A stretch of DNA of 64,000 bases from NCBI RefSeq assembly GCF_000717715.1, contig NZ_JOAI01000036.1, positions 22,769 to 86,768 on the forward strand. Direction: 5' to 3'. This DNA comes from Streptomyces sp. NRRL B-24484 (GTDB lineage: Bacteria; Actinomycetota; Actinomycetes; Streptomycetales; Streptomycetaceae). The position numbers and the translations under genes are program-made. Below are positions 49,724 to 58,903 of this stretch, piece after piece (within the stretch, counting starts at the first letter, position 1; each line of letters opens with the position of its first letter). The notes below the pieces were generated by a model. That model was given only the letters and a program-made list of their open reading frames with translations, searched no databases and had not been told where the DNA came from.

Positions 49724-50935
49724 CTACTGGGTGACCACGTACCCCGCGGTGCGCAGCTCACCGGTCACCACCGCGCAGTGTTCCGGCCCCTTGGTCTCCA
49801 GGTGCAGGTCGACCTCGACCTCGGTCAGTCCGAGCCTCGGGTCGATCCGCACGTGGGCCACGTCCAGCACGTTGGCGTCCACCCGGGTGAGCACGGCCAG
49901 CAGGTCGGCCAGCGACCCCGGCCGGTCCGCCAGCCGCACCCGCAGCGACAGGTAGCGGCCGGCCGCCGCCAGGCCGTGCCGCAGCACCCTCATCATCAGC
50001 TGCGGGTCGATGTTCCCGCCGGACAGCACCGCGACCACCGGGCCCTCGAAGCTCTCCGGCCGCTCCAGCAGGGCCGCGATCGGGCTGGCCCCGGCCGGCT
50101 CCACGACCAGCTTGAGCCGCTCCAGGCCGACCAGCAGCGCCCGTGACAGCGCGTCTTCGGAGACCGTGCGGACGCCGTCGGCCAGCGTGTTCACCACCTC
50201 GAAGGGGATGTCGCCGGGCCGGCCCACCATGATCCCGTCCGCCATCGTGGCGATCCGCGGCAGCGTCACCGGGTGCCCGGCCGCCAGCGACGGCGGGTAC
50301 GCCGCGGCGCCCGCCGCCTGCACCCCGACCACCCGCACGTCCGGGCGCAGCGGCTTCACGGCCGCCGCGATCCCGGCGATCAGCCCGCCGCCGCCGACGC
50401 CGACCAGGATCGTGCGGACCTCCGGGCACTGCTCCAGGATCTCCAGGCCCACCGTGGCCTGGCCGGTGACCACGTCCCAGTGGTCGAAGGGGTGGATGAG
50501 GACCGCGCCGGTCGCATCCGCCCAACGCTGCGCCGCCCGCAGCGTCTCGTCGACGGTGGCGCCGTGCAGCCGCACCTCGGCTCCGTAGTCGCGGGTCGCC
50601 GCCACCTTGGGCAGCGGGGCGCCGGTCGGCATGAAGACGGTGGCGGGGACGCCGAGCAGCGAGGCGGCGAGCGCCACGCCCTGGGCGTGGTTGCCGGCGC
50701 TCGCGGCGACCACCCCGCCGGCCTTCTGCACCGGGGTCAGCCCGGCGATCCGCACGTAGGCGCCGCGCAGCTTGAACGAGCCGGTGCGCTGCAGGTTCTC
50801 GCACTTGAGGTGGACGGGCGAGCCCACCAGCGCGGACAGGTACCGGCTCGTCTCCATCGGCGTCACCCGGGCGATCCCGGCCAGCATCTTCTGGGCGCCG
50901 CGGACGTCGTCGAGGGTGATCGGCCAGCTGTGCAT
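49724..50935 (-). CDS. ilvA: Threonine ammonia-lyase
   Basis: This 403-residue PLP-dependent threonine deaminase produces 2-oxobutanoate for isoleucine. The PLP lysine lies in RTGSFKLRGAYVRI near residue 55, the glycine loop is VGVGGGGLIAGIAAAV near 178-193 and a C-terminal ACT-like domain (SLRVRLADRPGSLADLLAVL) follows, as in the short regulatory type. The ATG at 50935 has TACGCT 7 bases upstream and no ribosome-binding site, so a leaderless message is likely. It is divergent from marR, 123 bases away. Confidence 0.94.
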   Translation of the reverse strand: MHSWPITLDDVRGAQKMLAGIARVTPMETSRYLSALVGSPVHLKCENLQRTGSFKLRGAYVRIAGLTPVQKAGGVVAASAGNHAQGVALAASLLGVPATVFMPTGAPLPKVAATRDYGAEVRLHGATVDETLRAAQRWADATGAVLIHPFDHWDVVTGQATVGLEILEQCPEVRTILVGVGGGGLIAGIAAAVKPLRPDVRVVGVQAAGAAAYPPSLAAGHPVTLPRIATMADGIMVGRPGDIPFEVVNTLADGVRTVSEDALSRALLVGLERLKLVVEPAGASPIAALLERPESFEGPVVAVLSGGNIDPQLMMRVLRHGLAAAGRYLSLRVRLADRPGSLADLLAVLTRVDANVLDVAHVRIDPRLGLTEVEVDLHLETKGPEHCAVVTGELRTAGYVVTQ

Positions 50936-50942
50936 GCGGATC

Positions 50943-50948
50943 AGCGTA
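50943..50948 (-). promoter_or_regulatory. Candidate -10 box of a leaderless ilvA message
   Basis: TACGCT ends 7 bases before the ilvA ATG. No Shine-Dalgarno lies between. Confidence 0.45.
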
Positions 50949-51058
50949 CGGCCGCGGGCGGCCTCCGACCGGCAGCGCCGGGCCTGTTCCCGGGCCGGGC
51001 CGTCGCGCGTACGCTGCTGGCTCCGAGCACCCGTACCGCCTCTGGAACGTGAGCCGCG

Positions 51059-51532
51059 ATGACGACCTCCTCGCCCCCGGCCGCCCCCGGCAACGACCCC
51101 CTCCACACCCAACTCCACTACCAGGTGGCGGTGTTCGCCCGTCGGCTGGAGCAGGCCCGGTCCGGCGCGGTCGGCTCGCTGGACCGCGCGGCCTACCTGC
51201 TGCTGGACGAGCTGCAGCGCCGCGGCCCGGCCAGCGTGAAGACCCTGGCCGCGGCGCTCGGCGTCGACTCCTCCACCGTCACCCGGCAGGCCGCGCCGCT
51301 CGTCGAGGCGGACCTGGTCGGCCGGGTCCCGTACCCGGCCGACCGGCGTGCCGTGCACCTCGCGCTGACCCCGCTCGGCGGGCGCCGGCTCGCCGAAGTG
51401 CGGGCCGGACGCGAGGAGTTGATGCGCCGCCTGACGGCGGACTGGCCCGCCGACGAGCAGCGGGCCTTCTGCGTCCTGCTGGCCCGCTTCAACGACTCGC
51501 TGGAGTCGTACTCGGCGGGCCGGCGGCCCTGA
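51059..51532 (+). CDS. MarR-family transcription regulator
   Basis: This 157-residue winged-helix regulator has the recognition region VKTLAAALGVDSSTVTRQAAPL near residues 60-81 and the wing VPYPADRRAVHLALTPLG near 90-107. MarR proteins usually repress genes near their own locus and respond to phenolic or oxidant ligands. The ATG at 51059 has only a weak ribosome-binding site. It is divergent from ilvA and convergent with metB. The DrrAB-type exporter 1.5 kb away has palindromes of suitable size but is not adjacent, so its target is open. Confidence 0.88.
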   Translation: MTTSSPPAAPGNDPLHTQLHYQVAVFARRLEQARSGAVGSLDRAAYLLLDELQRRGPASVKTLAAALGVDSSTVTRQAAPLVEADLVGRVPYPADRRAVHLALTPLGGRRLAEVRAGREELMRRLTADWPADEQRAFCVLLARFNDSLESYSAGRRP

Positions 51533-51548
51533 CCGGGCCGCGCCCGGC

Positions 51549-52703
51549 TCAGCCCAGTGCCTGCCGCAGGTCCGCGAGCAGGTCGTCGACCGACTCGATG
51601 CCGACCGAGATCCGCACCAGGTCGGCCGGCACCTCCAGCGCCGAACCGGCCACCGAGGCGTGCGTCATCCGGCCCGGGTGCTCGATCAGCGACTCCACGC
51701 CGCCCAGCGACTCGCCGAGGGTGAACAGCTGCGCCCGGTTGCAGACCTCGACCGCCGCCTCCTCGCCGCCGTGCACGCGGAAGGAGACCATGCCGCCGAA
51801 GGCCTTCATCTGCTTGGCCGCGATGTCGTGACCGGGGTGCTCGGGCAGGCCCGGGTAGAGCACCTGGCTGACCTTCGGGTGGCCGGCGAGCAGCTCGGCG
51901 ACCTTCTCGGCGTTGGCGCTGTGCCGGTCCATCCGGACGCCCAGGGTCTTGATGCCGCGCAGCACCAGCCAGGCGTCGAACGGGCCGGAGACCGCGCCCA
52001 TCGCGTTCTGGTGGTACGCGACCTCCTCGCCGAGGCCGGCGTCCGCCAGCACCAGCGCGCCGCCGACCACGTCCGAGTGGCCGCCCATGTACTTGGTGGT
52101 GGAGTGCACCACGGCGTCGGCGCCGAGCGCGATCGGCTGCTGCAGGTACGGGCTGGCGAAGGTGTTGTCCACCACCAGCAGGGCGCCGGCGGCGTGCGCC
52201 ACCTCGGCCAGCGCGGTCAGGTCGGTGATGCCCAGCAGCGGGTTGGACGGGGTCTCCACCCACACCGCGCGGGTGTTCGGGCGGAGCTGGGCGCGGACGT
52301 CCGCGAGGTCCTGGGTGTTGGCGACGGAGAACTCCACGCCCCACCGGGTGAGGACCTTGGCGAACAGCCGGAACGTGCCGCCGTAGGCGTCGTTCGGGAT
52401 CACGATGTGGTCGCCCGGCTTGAGGATCGTGCGCAGCAGGGTGTCCTCGGCCGCGAGGCCGGAGGCGAAGGCGAGGCCGCGGGCGCCGCCCTCGATCGCC
52501 GCGAGGCACTCCTCCAGCGCGGTTCTGGTCGGGTTGGCGGAACGGCTGTACTCGTACCCGCCCCGCAGGCCGCCCACCCCGTCCTGCTTGTACGTGGACA
52601 CCTGGTAGATCGGCGTGACGACGGCCCCGGTCTGGGGGTCTGCTTCCTGACCCGCGTGGATGGCGAGGGTCTCGAAGCCCTGGGGAAGCTGGTGCTCGGT
52701 CAT
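51549..52703 (-). CDS. metB: Cystathionine gamma-synthase / gamma-lyase family
   Basis: This 384-residue PLP enzyme belongs to the Cys/Met metabolism family and carries sulfur between cysteine and homocysteine. The blocks are canonical: AIHAGQEADPQTGAVVTPIY near the start, YEYSRSANPTRTALEECLAA near 70-90 and the PLP lysine in ADAVVHSTTKYMGGHSDVVG near 195-214, then LGGVESLIEHPGRMTHASV. Gamma-synthase and gamma-lyase activities cannot be separated with certainty. The ATG at 52703 has TAGGCT 6 bases upstream and no ribosome-binding site. Confidence 0.92.
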   Translation of the reverse strand: MTEHQLPQGFETLAIHAGQEADPQTGAVVTPIYQVSTYKQDGVGGLRGGYEYSRSANPTRTALEECLAAIEGGARGLAFASGLAAEDTLLRTILKPGDHIVIPNDAYGGTFRLFAKVLTRWGVEFSVANTQDLADVRAQLRPNTRAVWVETPSNPLLGITDLTALAEVAHAAGALLVVDNTFASPYLQQPIALGADAVVHSTTKYMGGHSDVVGGALVLADAGLGEEVAYHQNAMGAVSGPFDAWLVLRGIKTLGVRMDRHSANAEKVAELLAGHPKVSQVLYPGLPEHPGHDIAAKQMKAFGGMVSFRVHGGEEAAVEVCNRAQLFTLGESLGGVESLIEHPGRMTHASVAGSALEVPADLVRISVGIESVDDLLADLRQALG

Positions 52704-52709
52704 GCCTTG

Positions 52710-52715
52710 AGCCTA
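52710..52715 (-). promoter_or_regulatory. Candidate -10 box of a leaderless metB message
   Basis: TAGGCT ends 6 bases before the metB ATG with no Shine-Dalgarno between. Confidence 0.45.
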
Positions 52716-52790
52716 GTCCGCGGGGGCCCGGCCGCACGGGCTGAGCGCACGTCCCGCGCCGCGCCGCCGGCGGGAGCCGCCCCGGCCGGG

Positions 52791-52808
52791 GCCGGCGGGC
52801 CCGCCGGC
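52791..52808. repeat. 18-base palindrome between metB and the M48 gene
   Basis: GCCGGCGGGCCCGCCGGC is a perfect palindrome in the divergent gap. Downstream, ATCCGATCG is directly repeated at 52887 and 52900 (13-base period). Confidence 0.6.
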
Positions 52809-52933
52809 GGCCGTCCCGGGGACGGGGCCCGGCCTGGTAAATCCCTTCGCCGGCGCCCCTTCCGACCGTTACGATCGCGTCCGCACATCCGATCGAGAGA
52901 TCCGATCGGCCGTCCCCGGGGGGAACCGTAACC

Positions 52934-54595
52934 GTGGGCACGACCCCACCACCCGCCGCCGGCACCGCAGGACGCGCCGTCCTCGCCGTCTCGCTGCTCG
53001 CCGGCTTCTACCTGCTCGCCGCCGCCATCGTGCTCGGCCTGCTCGGCCTCGACGTCGCGCTGTACGCCGGCGTCGGGCACGTCAACCTCGGCCTGCTGAA
53101 GATCTGGGCCCTCACCGCCGTCGTCGCCTACCCGGTGCTGCGCGTGGTCTTCCTGACCCGCCGTCCGCGCCAGGACGCCGACGGCGGGCTGCCCCTCACC
53201 CGCGAGCAGCAGCCCGCGCTGTGGGCCCGGGTCGACCGGATCGCCGACCTCACCGGCGTCCGCGGACCGGCCACCGTCCGGCTCGTCCCCGAGGTCAACG
53301 CCGGCGTCCGCGAGGACACCCGGCTGCTCGGCCTGATCCCCGGCGCGCGCCACCTGGTGATCGGCGCCCCGCTGCTGATCAGCCTCACCGAGGACGAACT
53401 GGACTCCGTCCTCGCCCACGAGTTCGGGCACTACAGCAACCGCGACGTCCGCCTGGCCGGCGTCACCGTGGCCGGTCGCAGCGCGATCCTGCACACCATC
53501 GGCACCCTCCACCGGCGAGCCGACCGGCACGAGGCCGAGAGGGCCGCCGAGATCGCCGCCAAGGACGCCGCCCGCCTCGCCAAGGGCAGGAAGGCCACCG
53601 GCGAGGAGGCCGACGGCGGCGTCCAGCGCGTCCTGGCCAAGGTCTTCACCCTCTACGCCAAGCTCTACTTCCGGGTCTCCGAGGCGGTGAGCCGCCGTCA
53701 GGAGTACGCCGCCGACCGGGCGGCCGCCGCCGTCGCCGGCCGGGCCGCGACCGCCTCCGCGCTGCGCCGCATCCCCGCCCTCGACGCCGCCCAGGGCTTC
53801 TACCTCGACCGCTACGCCACCCTCGGCTGGGACGCCGGGGCTCTGCCGCCGCCCGGACAGTTCTACGGAGGCCTCGCGCACCTCCTCGCCGACCCGGCAC
53901 GCCGCCGCGAGCTCGACGAACTCGGCCTGCCCGACGGCGAGCCCGACCCGTACGACTCGCACCCGCCGATCCACCGGCGGATCGCCGCCGTCGAGGCGCT
54001 GCCCGAGGACGGCCGGACCGCCGGCGGGGACGGCCCCGCGCTCGCCCTGCTGCACGACCCCGAGCGCACCCTCGCCGCCCTGGAGGCCGCCACCCTGGTG
54101 CCGGAGGCCGCCGCCAAGCAGCACCTCGACTGGCCCGACCTGCTCCAGGCCGCCGGGCTGGCGGGCTCCCGCGAGGCCGCCCTGCCGGTGCGGCGGGCGC
54201 TCACCGACAGCGGGCTGCCGCCCACCCTGGACGCCCTGCTCGACGCCGTCGACGCGGGCCGCGGCTTCGAGATCGCCGGCCGGCTGCCGCGCAGCGAGCA
54301 GTCCGCCGCCGCGACCGGCCGCGCCGCCCGCGAGTTCCTGCGCCCGGTGCTGCGCGCCGCGCTCTCCCGGGCGGCGGTGCTCGACCTCGCCGAGGCCGGC
54401 CTCGCGCACTGGGAGTTCTCCTGGTCCGTCCCGGCCGAGCTGCGGCTGCCCGGCGGCCTGGAGGACGGGCTCCCGTCCGCGCTGGACGCGGCCGTCGCCG
54501 ACACCCCGGACACCGCTCCGCTGCGCGCCCTGCTCGCCGGGGCCGGCCTCGCATCCGCCCCCGCCGTCCCGGCCGCCGACCCGCTGCGGACGTAG
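52934..54595 (+). CDS. M48-family zinc metalloprotease with membrane anchor
   Basis: This 553-residue protein has two N-terminal membrane segments (about 14-40 and 55-75) and then an M48 peptidase domain with the zinc motif ELDSVLAHEFGHYSNRDVRL (HExxH near 162-166) and the third ligand region RRQEYAADRAAAAVAG near 258. A long helical C-terminal part (about 340-553) lacks known motifs. M48 enzymes act in membrane-protein quality control. The GTG at 52934 follows GGGGGGAACC. It is the first of several same-strand genes and may head an operon. Confidence 0.9.
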   Translation: MGTTPPPAAGTAGRAVLAVSLLAGFYLLAAAIVLGLLGLDVALYAGVGHVNLGLLKIWALTAVVAYPVLRVVFLTRRPRQDADGGLPLTREQQPALWARVDRIADLTGVRGPATVRLVPEVNAGVREDTRLLGLIPGARHLVIGAPLLISLTEDELDSVLAHEFGHYSNRDVRLAGVTVAGRSAILHTIGTLHRRADRHEAERAAEIAAKDAARLAKGRKATGEEADGGVQRVLAKVFTLYAKLYFRVSEAVSRRQEYAADRAAAAVAGRAATASALRRIPALDAAQGFYLDRYATLGWDAGALPPPGQFYGGLAHLLADPARRRELDELGLPDGEPDPYDSHPPIHRRIAAVEALPEDGRTAGGDGPALALLHDPERTLAALEAATLVPEAAAKQHLDWPDLLQAAGLAGSREAALPVRRALTDSGLPPTLDALLDAVDAGRGFEIAGRLPRSEQSAAATGRAAREFLRPVLRAALSRAAVLDLAEAGLAHWEFSWSVPAELRLPGGLEDGLPSALDAAVADTPDTAPLRALLAGAGLASAPAVPAADPLRT

Positions 54596-54663
54596 CGCCG
54601 ACCCGGCCCTGCGCCCGCCCCCCCGCCCCGATCCCCCTCGACCGCAAGGACCGCCCCCGCCCC

Positions 54664-55818
54664 ATGGCCCGCCTCATCCTGCTGATCCCGGTGCTGATCT
54701 TCGTCGGCGCCAAGCTGGTCACCTGGTACGCCAACCGGCGCACCGCCGAACTGAACCGGCGGATCGCCGACGCCCGAGCCGGTACCGCCCACCTCGACCC
54801 GACCGCCTTCGGGCTGCCCGCCCGCACCGAGCTCGACGCCACCCGGAACACCGCCCCGGACGCGTCGGACGAGGCCGCCGCCCGGGCCGCGGCCGCCGCC
54901 GGCAGCGGGGACTGGCGCCCGTTCGCGGCCCACCTGGCCGAGGCGGGCGACGACCACGAGCTGCGGCACGTCCGCATCCGCGGCCTCGCCGAGCACGCCG
55001 CCGAGGAGGACGGCTGGCTGCGCGCCTGGCGCGCCGAGCGGCCCGACTCGCCGGACGCCGCGATCGTGCACGCCACCGCCCTGGTCGAGCTCGCCTGGAA
55101 GGTCCGCAGCTCGCTGCGGGCCTCGGAGGTCAGCCGCGAGCAGTTCGCGGCCTTCCACCGGATCCTGGCCGAGGCCGAGGAGGCCTTCGACCGGGCCGCC
55201 GAACTCGCCCCCGGCGACCCGGCGCCGTGGGCGGAGCGGATCCCGGTCGCGATGGGCCTCGGCTGGGACCACGAGCGGTTCGGGCAGCTCTGGCAGGAGG
55301 TCGTCCGGCGCTCGCCGCACCTGTTCACCGCGCACCTCAACGCCCTGCAGTACTGGTGCGCCAAGTGGCGCGGCTCGCACGAGCTGATGACGGACTTCGC
55401 CGAACGCGCCGCCGCCGCAGCGCCCCCGGAGAGCCTGCTCGCCGGTCTGCCGCTGCTGGCGGTGCACGAACGGGAGATCACCCAGGACACCTACGCGGCC
55501 TGGCGCACCCCCGCGGCCCGGGCCGCCGCGGACCGGCTGCTCGCCGCGCTGGAGACGGTGCCCGCGGACGACCGCCGCGTCCCGAAGATGCGCCACCTGC
55601 TCGCGTACGCACTGACCTTCGACGAGCGGTACGCCGAGGCCGTCGGGCAGTTCCGGCTGGCCGGCCGGTACATCGGCTGCCAGCCGTGGTCCTACAGCGG
55701 CGACCCGGTCGCCCGGTTCTCCGAGGTCCGCAACCGCGCCCTGGTCGGCTGGGAGAAGGCCGGCCGGCCCGCCCCGACCGCCGCCGGGGTCCGCGGCGGC
55801 ACTGTCGGAGCCGCCTGA
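54664..55818 (+). CDS. Membrane-anchored helical-repeat (TPR-like/DUF4034-like) protein
   Basis: This 384-residue protein starts with one hydrophobic segment (LILLIPVLIFVGAKLVTWYA, residues 4-23) followed by a long Ala-rich helical region with TPR-like periodicity (AAAAGSGDWRPFAAHLAEAG, FDRAAELAPGDPAPWAERI, ALTFDERYAEAVGQFRLAG). It looks like the DUF4034-type proteins of actinobacteria, and I cannot assign a biochemical role. It lies 68 bases behind the M48 protease gene and 12 bases before the next gene, so co-expression with both is likely; an adaptor role for the protease is a guess. The ATG at 54664 lacks a strong ribosome-binding site. Confidence 0.72.
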   Translation: MARLILLIPVLIFVGAKLVTWYANRRTAELNRRIADARAGTAHLDPTAFGLPARTELDATRNTAPDASDEAAARAAAAAGSGDWRPFAAHLAEAGDDHELRHVRIRGLAEHAAEEDGWLRAWRAERPDSPDAAIVHATALVELAWKVRSSLRASEVSREQFAAFHRILAEAEEAFDRAAELAPGDPAPWAERIPVAMGLGWDHERFGQLWQEVVRRSPHLFTAHLNALQYWCAKWRGSHELMTDFAERAAAAAPPESLLAGLPLLAVHEREITQDTYAAWRTPAARAAADRLLAALETVPADDRRVPKMRHLLAYALTFDERYAEAVGQFRLAGRYIGCQPWSYSGDPVARFSEVRNRALVGWEKAGRPAPTAAGVRGGTVGAA

Positions 55819-55830
55819 CAGGATGCGCGG

Positions 55831-56520
55831 GTGCCAGACACCCGTACACCGGTCCGCCCCGACTTCCGGGGCGACTTCGAGATCCACCTGACCGTCGCCC
55901 CGCAGCTGGGCCGGGCGCTCGCCGCCTGGGCCGCGGGGCGCGGTCTCAAGGTCGTCGACATCGAGCTCGCCCGGGGGGCCGTCCCCCGGCAGCCGATGCT
56001 CACCCTGACCGTCTCCGGCCCGCTCGCCGAGGCCGAGGCGCTCGCCGCGCGGACGGCCGCCGACGCCGGCTCGGCCGGCTTCCCCGTGCTCCGCACCAAG
56101 ATCGAGGCGGCGCCGTGGACGACGGGCGTCCCCGCCACGGACGGTCAGGCCGAGGCCCTCGGACCGGCGTACTACTTCGAACACCACGTCAAACTGCTGC
56201 TGGACGCGCCGCCCGGACCCGGGCTGGCCGCCGCCGCCGAGCGCCACGACGCCCACCTGTCCCGCAACGCCCGCCGCACCCGGCCCGACGGACAGGTCGA
56301 GTTCTTCGTCACCCAGCGCTGCCGCCTGGTCGGCGCGGACACCGCCGGCCGCCGCCTGGACGCCCTGCTCGCCGACCTCGCCGACCACCGGATCGCCTCC
56401 GTCGAGCGGGAGTTCGCCGTGCTCGACACCGCCGAGTCGCTGGACGCCGGCTGGATCGCGGAAGCCCGCTCAGCGGAAGCCCACCCCTCCCCGGACACCG
56501 GTGAAAGGACCGCCCGATGA
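55831..56520 (+). CDS. Unknown protein with two similar halves, coupled to the nucleotidyltransferase
   Basis: This is a 229-residue protein I do not recognise. It reads as two alpha/beta halves: an N-terminal half (about 12-95) from GDFEIHLTV through VVDIELARG and LTLTVSG to VLRTKIEAAP, and a C-terminal half (about 110-205) from YYFEHHVKLLLD through EFFVTQRCRLVG to VEREFAVLDT. Each has a beta-alpha-beta-beta-alpha-beta look, suggesting an internal duplication. The GTG at 55831 follows AGGAT. Its stop overlaps the ATG of the AbiEii-like nucleotidyltransferase gene (ATGA), so both are made together and may form a complex or an antitoxin/toxin-like pair. Confidence 0.75.
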   Translation: MPDTRTPVRPDFRGDFEIHLTVAPQLGRALAAWAAGRGLKVVDIELARGAVPRQPMLTLTVSGPLAEAEALAARTAADAGSAGFPVLRTKIEAAPWTTGVPATDGQAEALGPAYYFEHHVKLLLDAPPGPGLAAAAERHDAHLSRNARRTRPDGQVEFFVTQRCRLVGADTAGRRLDALLADLADHRIASVEREFAVLDTAESLDAGWIAEARSAEAHPSPDTGERTAR

Positions 56521-57590
56521 CCAACTCCTCCTGGCAGGACCTCGGATACGGCCCCTGGAGCGAGCAGCTCAGCCTGCCGCACATGCGCCCCACCGACAGC
56601 GAACTCACCGAGCTCGAACTCCCGCGCTCGATCCGCCCGGTGGCCGGCGAGGGCGTCGTCCAGCGGGCGGTCTTCGACCCCTCGCTGCGCGGCTACGTCA
56701 AGGCGATGCGGGCCGGCGACCCGGAGTTCGCGGACGCGGCCACCGGCGCCCGCTGGTACGCCGCCCGGCGGGAGGCCCTGGACACCGTGCTCGCCGCCGT
56801 CGCCGCCTCCCCGTGGGCCGGTCACCTGGTGCTGCGCGGATCGGTGCTGCTCACCGCCTGGTTCGGGGCGGACGCGCGCGAACCCGGCGACCTCGACTTC
56901 ATCGTCACGCCGACCGACTGGGAGCTCGACGACCCTCGGACCGACGGCCTGCTCACCGGGCTGGCGGCCGCCGCCGAACGGCTCTCCGGCACCGTCCGGC
57001 TGCACGCCGACCGAGCCGTCCGGGACGAGATCTGGACGTACGACCGCGTCCCGGGGCGCCGCCTCGTCCTGCCGTGGAGCGCTGACGGCCTGCCCGAGGG
57101 CACCGTCCAGCTGGACTTCGTCTTCACCGAGCCGCTGGCCACCGAGCCCGTCCGCACCGCCGTGCCTCCGCTCTCCGGCCCCGGCACGCCCGCCGAACTG
57201 CGCACCGCCGACCGCGAGCTCTCGCTCGCCTGGAAGATCCTCTGGCTGGTCAACGACGGCTTCGCCCAGGGCAAGGACCTGTACGACGCCGTCCTGCTCG
57301 CCGAATCCGCCCCGCTCCGCTACGAGCTGCTGCGGGACGTCTTCCTCACGTCCCACCCGTGGTGGGCCACCCGGCCGCTGGTCACCGATGACGTCGCCGA
57401 GCCGCTGGAGCGCGTCGAGTGGGACGAGTTCCGCAAGGAGCACCCGCAGGTCGGCACCGCCGAGGAGTACGGCGAGCGGCTGCTCGCCGCCCTCGCCCCG
57501 ACCTTCGGCGGCCGCAGCGAGGAGGAGCTCCGCGCAGTGTGGCTGCCGCCGGAGTCCACCACGGAATCCGACGGCACCGGCGAGCGTTGA
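56517..57590 (+). CDS. AbiEii/AbiGii-like nucleotidyltransferase
   Basis: This 357-residue protein has a nucleotidyltransferase core: [15 protein letters not shown] with the Gly-Ser pair at 108-109, then [10 protein letters not shown] with the two metal aspartates at 125 and 127, then a third acidic strand [10 protein letters not shown] near 200. [20 protein letters not shown] and [12 protein letters not shown] match the C-terminal helices of the DUF1814/AbiEii group, which includes type IV TA toxins and MenT-like tRNA nucleotidyltransferases. The ATG overlaps the stop of the preceding gene. The usual AbiEi-type HTH antitoxin is absent. Defence or RNA modification is inferred, not shown. Confidence 0.82.
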   Translation: MTNSSWQDLGYGPWSEQLSLPHMRPTDSELTELELPRSIRPVAGEGVVQRAVFDPSLRGYVKAMRAGDPEFADAATGARWYAARREALDTVLAAVAASPWAGHLVLRGSVLLTAWFGADAREPGDLDFIVTPTDWELDDPRTDGLLTGLAAAAERLSGTVRLHADRAVRDEIWTYDRVPGRRLVLPWSADGLPEGTVQLDFVFTEPLATEPVRTAVPPLSGPGTPAELRTADRELSLAWKILWLVNDGFAQGKDLYDAVLLAESAPLRYELLRDVFLTSHPWWATRPLVTDDVAEPLERVEWDEFRKEHPQVGTAEEYGERLLAALAPTFGGRSEEELRAVWLPPESTTESDGTGER

Positions 57591-57631
57591 ACCCACCGCA
57601 CACCCGACCCGCCGGACACCTGGAGCAGGCC

Positions 57632-58297
57632 TTGCTGTTCAACCGCCACAAGAGCGCTCTCGTCACCGCCGACCAGGCGCTGCCCGGCCGCACCACCCCG
57701 CCGTTCACCGTCTCCGACCTGCACACCGTCCTCGGCACCCCGCTCACCGGCCCCTACCCGGAGGGCCTGGAGACCGCCGACTTCGGCCTCGGCTGCTTCT
57801 GGGGCGCCGAGCGCGCCTTCTGGCAGCTGCCGGGCGTCTGGACGACGCTGGTCGGCTACCAGGGCGGGCACACCGAGAACCCGACGTACGAGGAGGTCTG
57901 CAGCGGGCTGACCGGCCACACCGAGGCCGTCCGCGTCGTGTTCGACCCGGACCGGATCTCCTACGGGACGCTGCTGAAGACCTTCTGGGAGGCGCACGAC
58001 CCGACCCAGGGCTTCCGGCAGGGCAACGACGTCGGCACCCAGTACCGCTCGGCGGTCTACACCCACTCGCCGGCCCAGCAGGCCGCCGCCGAGGCCTCCA
58101 GGGACGCCTTCCAGCCCGAGCTCACCGCCCTCGGCTTCGGCGCGATCACCACCGAGATCGCCCCCGCCGCCGCCTTCTACCCGGCCGAGCCCTACCACCA
58201 GCAGTACCTCTCCGAGGCCAAGAACCCCAACGGCTACTGCGGCCTCGGCGGCACCGGCGCCTCCTGCCCGATCGGCGTCGCACGGACCAACGGCTGA
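57632..58297 (+). CDS. msrA: Peptide methionine-S-sulfoxide reductase MsrA
   Basis: This 221-residue MsrA repairs oxidised methionine (S epimer). The active site is [20 protein letters not shown] with the catalytic Cys near residue 55, and the conserved segments [15 protein letters not shown] and [20 protein letters not shown] follow; C-terminal cysteines ([13 protein letters not shown]) recycle the enzyme. The TTG at 57632 has GGAG 7 bases upstream and gives [12 protein letters not shown], the usual streptomycete N-terminus. It follows the nucleotidyltransferase gene by 41 bases and ends at a strong hairpin. It belongs with oxyR, ahpCD and mca as part of oxidant defence. Confidence 0.95.
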   Translation: MLFNRHKSALVTADQALPGRTTPPFTVSDLHTVLGTPLTGPYPEGLETADFGLGCFWGAERAFWQLPGVWTTLVGYQGGHTENPTYEEVCSGLTGHTEAVRVVFDPDRISYGTLLKTFWEAHDPTQGFRQGNDVGTQYRSAVYTHSPAQQAAAEASRDAFQPELTALGFGAITTEIAPAAAFYPAEPYHQQYLSEAKNPNGYCGLGGTGASCPIGVARTNG

Positions 58298-58308
58298 CGG
58301 TCCGGCGG

Positions 58309-58343
58309 GTGAGGGCGGTGCCGCGCGGCGGCACCGCCCTCAC
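58309..58343 (+). terminator. Terminator after msrA
   Basis: A perfect 16-bp stem (GTGAGGGCGGTGCCGC and its complement) with a GCG loop begins 12 bases past the stop. Confidence 0.85.
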
Positions 58344-58480
58344 GGCTGTGCGGGGCCGGTAGCCGCCTCCGTGGCAGACCGTGGGCGGGCGGCGGAGACT
58401 GGGGGTGTCGGCGGGGTGGCCCGGGTGGCCGCGGTGGGCGGCGGACCGGGTGGGCCGCCCCCGTTCGGAGGAGATGCGCG

Positions 58481-58846
58481 ATGGCCGGTCTTGTCCGCAT
58501 GAGCCTGGACTCGCCCGAGGAGGTCCGTCCGTTCGAGGACGGCCGCGGCCGCATGGAGCTGGTCAACCGGGAGGGCGGCGGTGTGGGCCGCGGCACCTTC
58601 GAACCCGGCTGGCAGTGGTCGAAGCACGTCAAGCCGATCGCCGGCACGGAGAGCTGCCGGGCCTCCCACACGGGGTACGTGGTCTCCGGCCGGATGAAGG
58701 TCGTGATGGACGACGGGCAGGAGGAGGAGTTCGGCCCGGGCGACTTCATGGTCTGCCCGCCGGGGCACGACGCGTGGGTGCTCGGCGACGAGGCGTGCGT
58801 GATCATCGACTGGCAGGGCTTCGCCGACTACGCCAAGCGGTCCTGA
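58481..58846 (+). CDS. Single-domain cupin protein
   Basis: This 121-residue cupin has motif 1 around SCRASHTGYVVSGRMKVVMDDG (near 58-79) and motif 2 around FGPGDFMVCPPGHDAWVLGDE (near 88-108), with histidines placed to bind one metal. The short form fits small regulatory or isomerase cupins, and the substrate is unknown. The ATG at 58481 follows GGAGGAG. It stands alone between two hairpins, converging on the L,D-transpeptidase gene. Confidence 0.85.
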   Translation: MAGLVRMSLDSPEEVRPFEDGRGRMELVNREGGGVGRGTFEPGWQWSKHVKPIAGTESCRASHTGYVVSGRMKVVMDDGQEEEFGPGDFMVCPPGHDAWVLGDEACVIIDWQGFADYAKRS

Positions 58847-58859
58847 CGGCCGGACCGGT

Positions 58860-58899
58860 CCCGCCGGCACGGCGCCCCGCGGGTCACCGTGCCGGCGGG
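58860..58899. terminator. Bidirectional terminator between cupin and L,D-transpeptidase
   Basis: A perfect 13-bp stem (CCCGCCGGCACGG and its complement) encloses a 14-base loop between two convergent stops. Confidence 0.75.
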
Positions 58900-58903
58900 C
58901 GGG

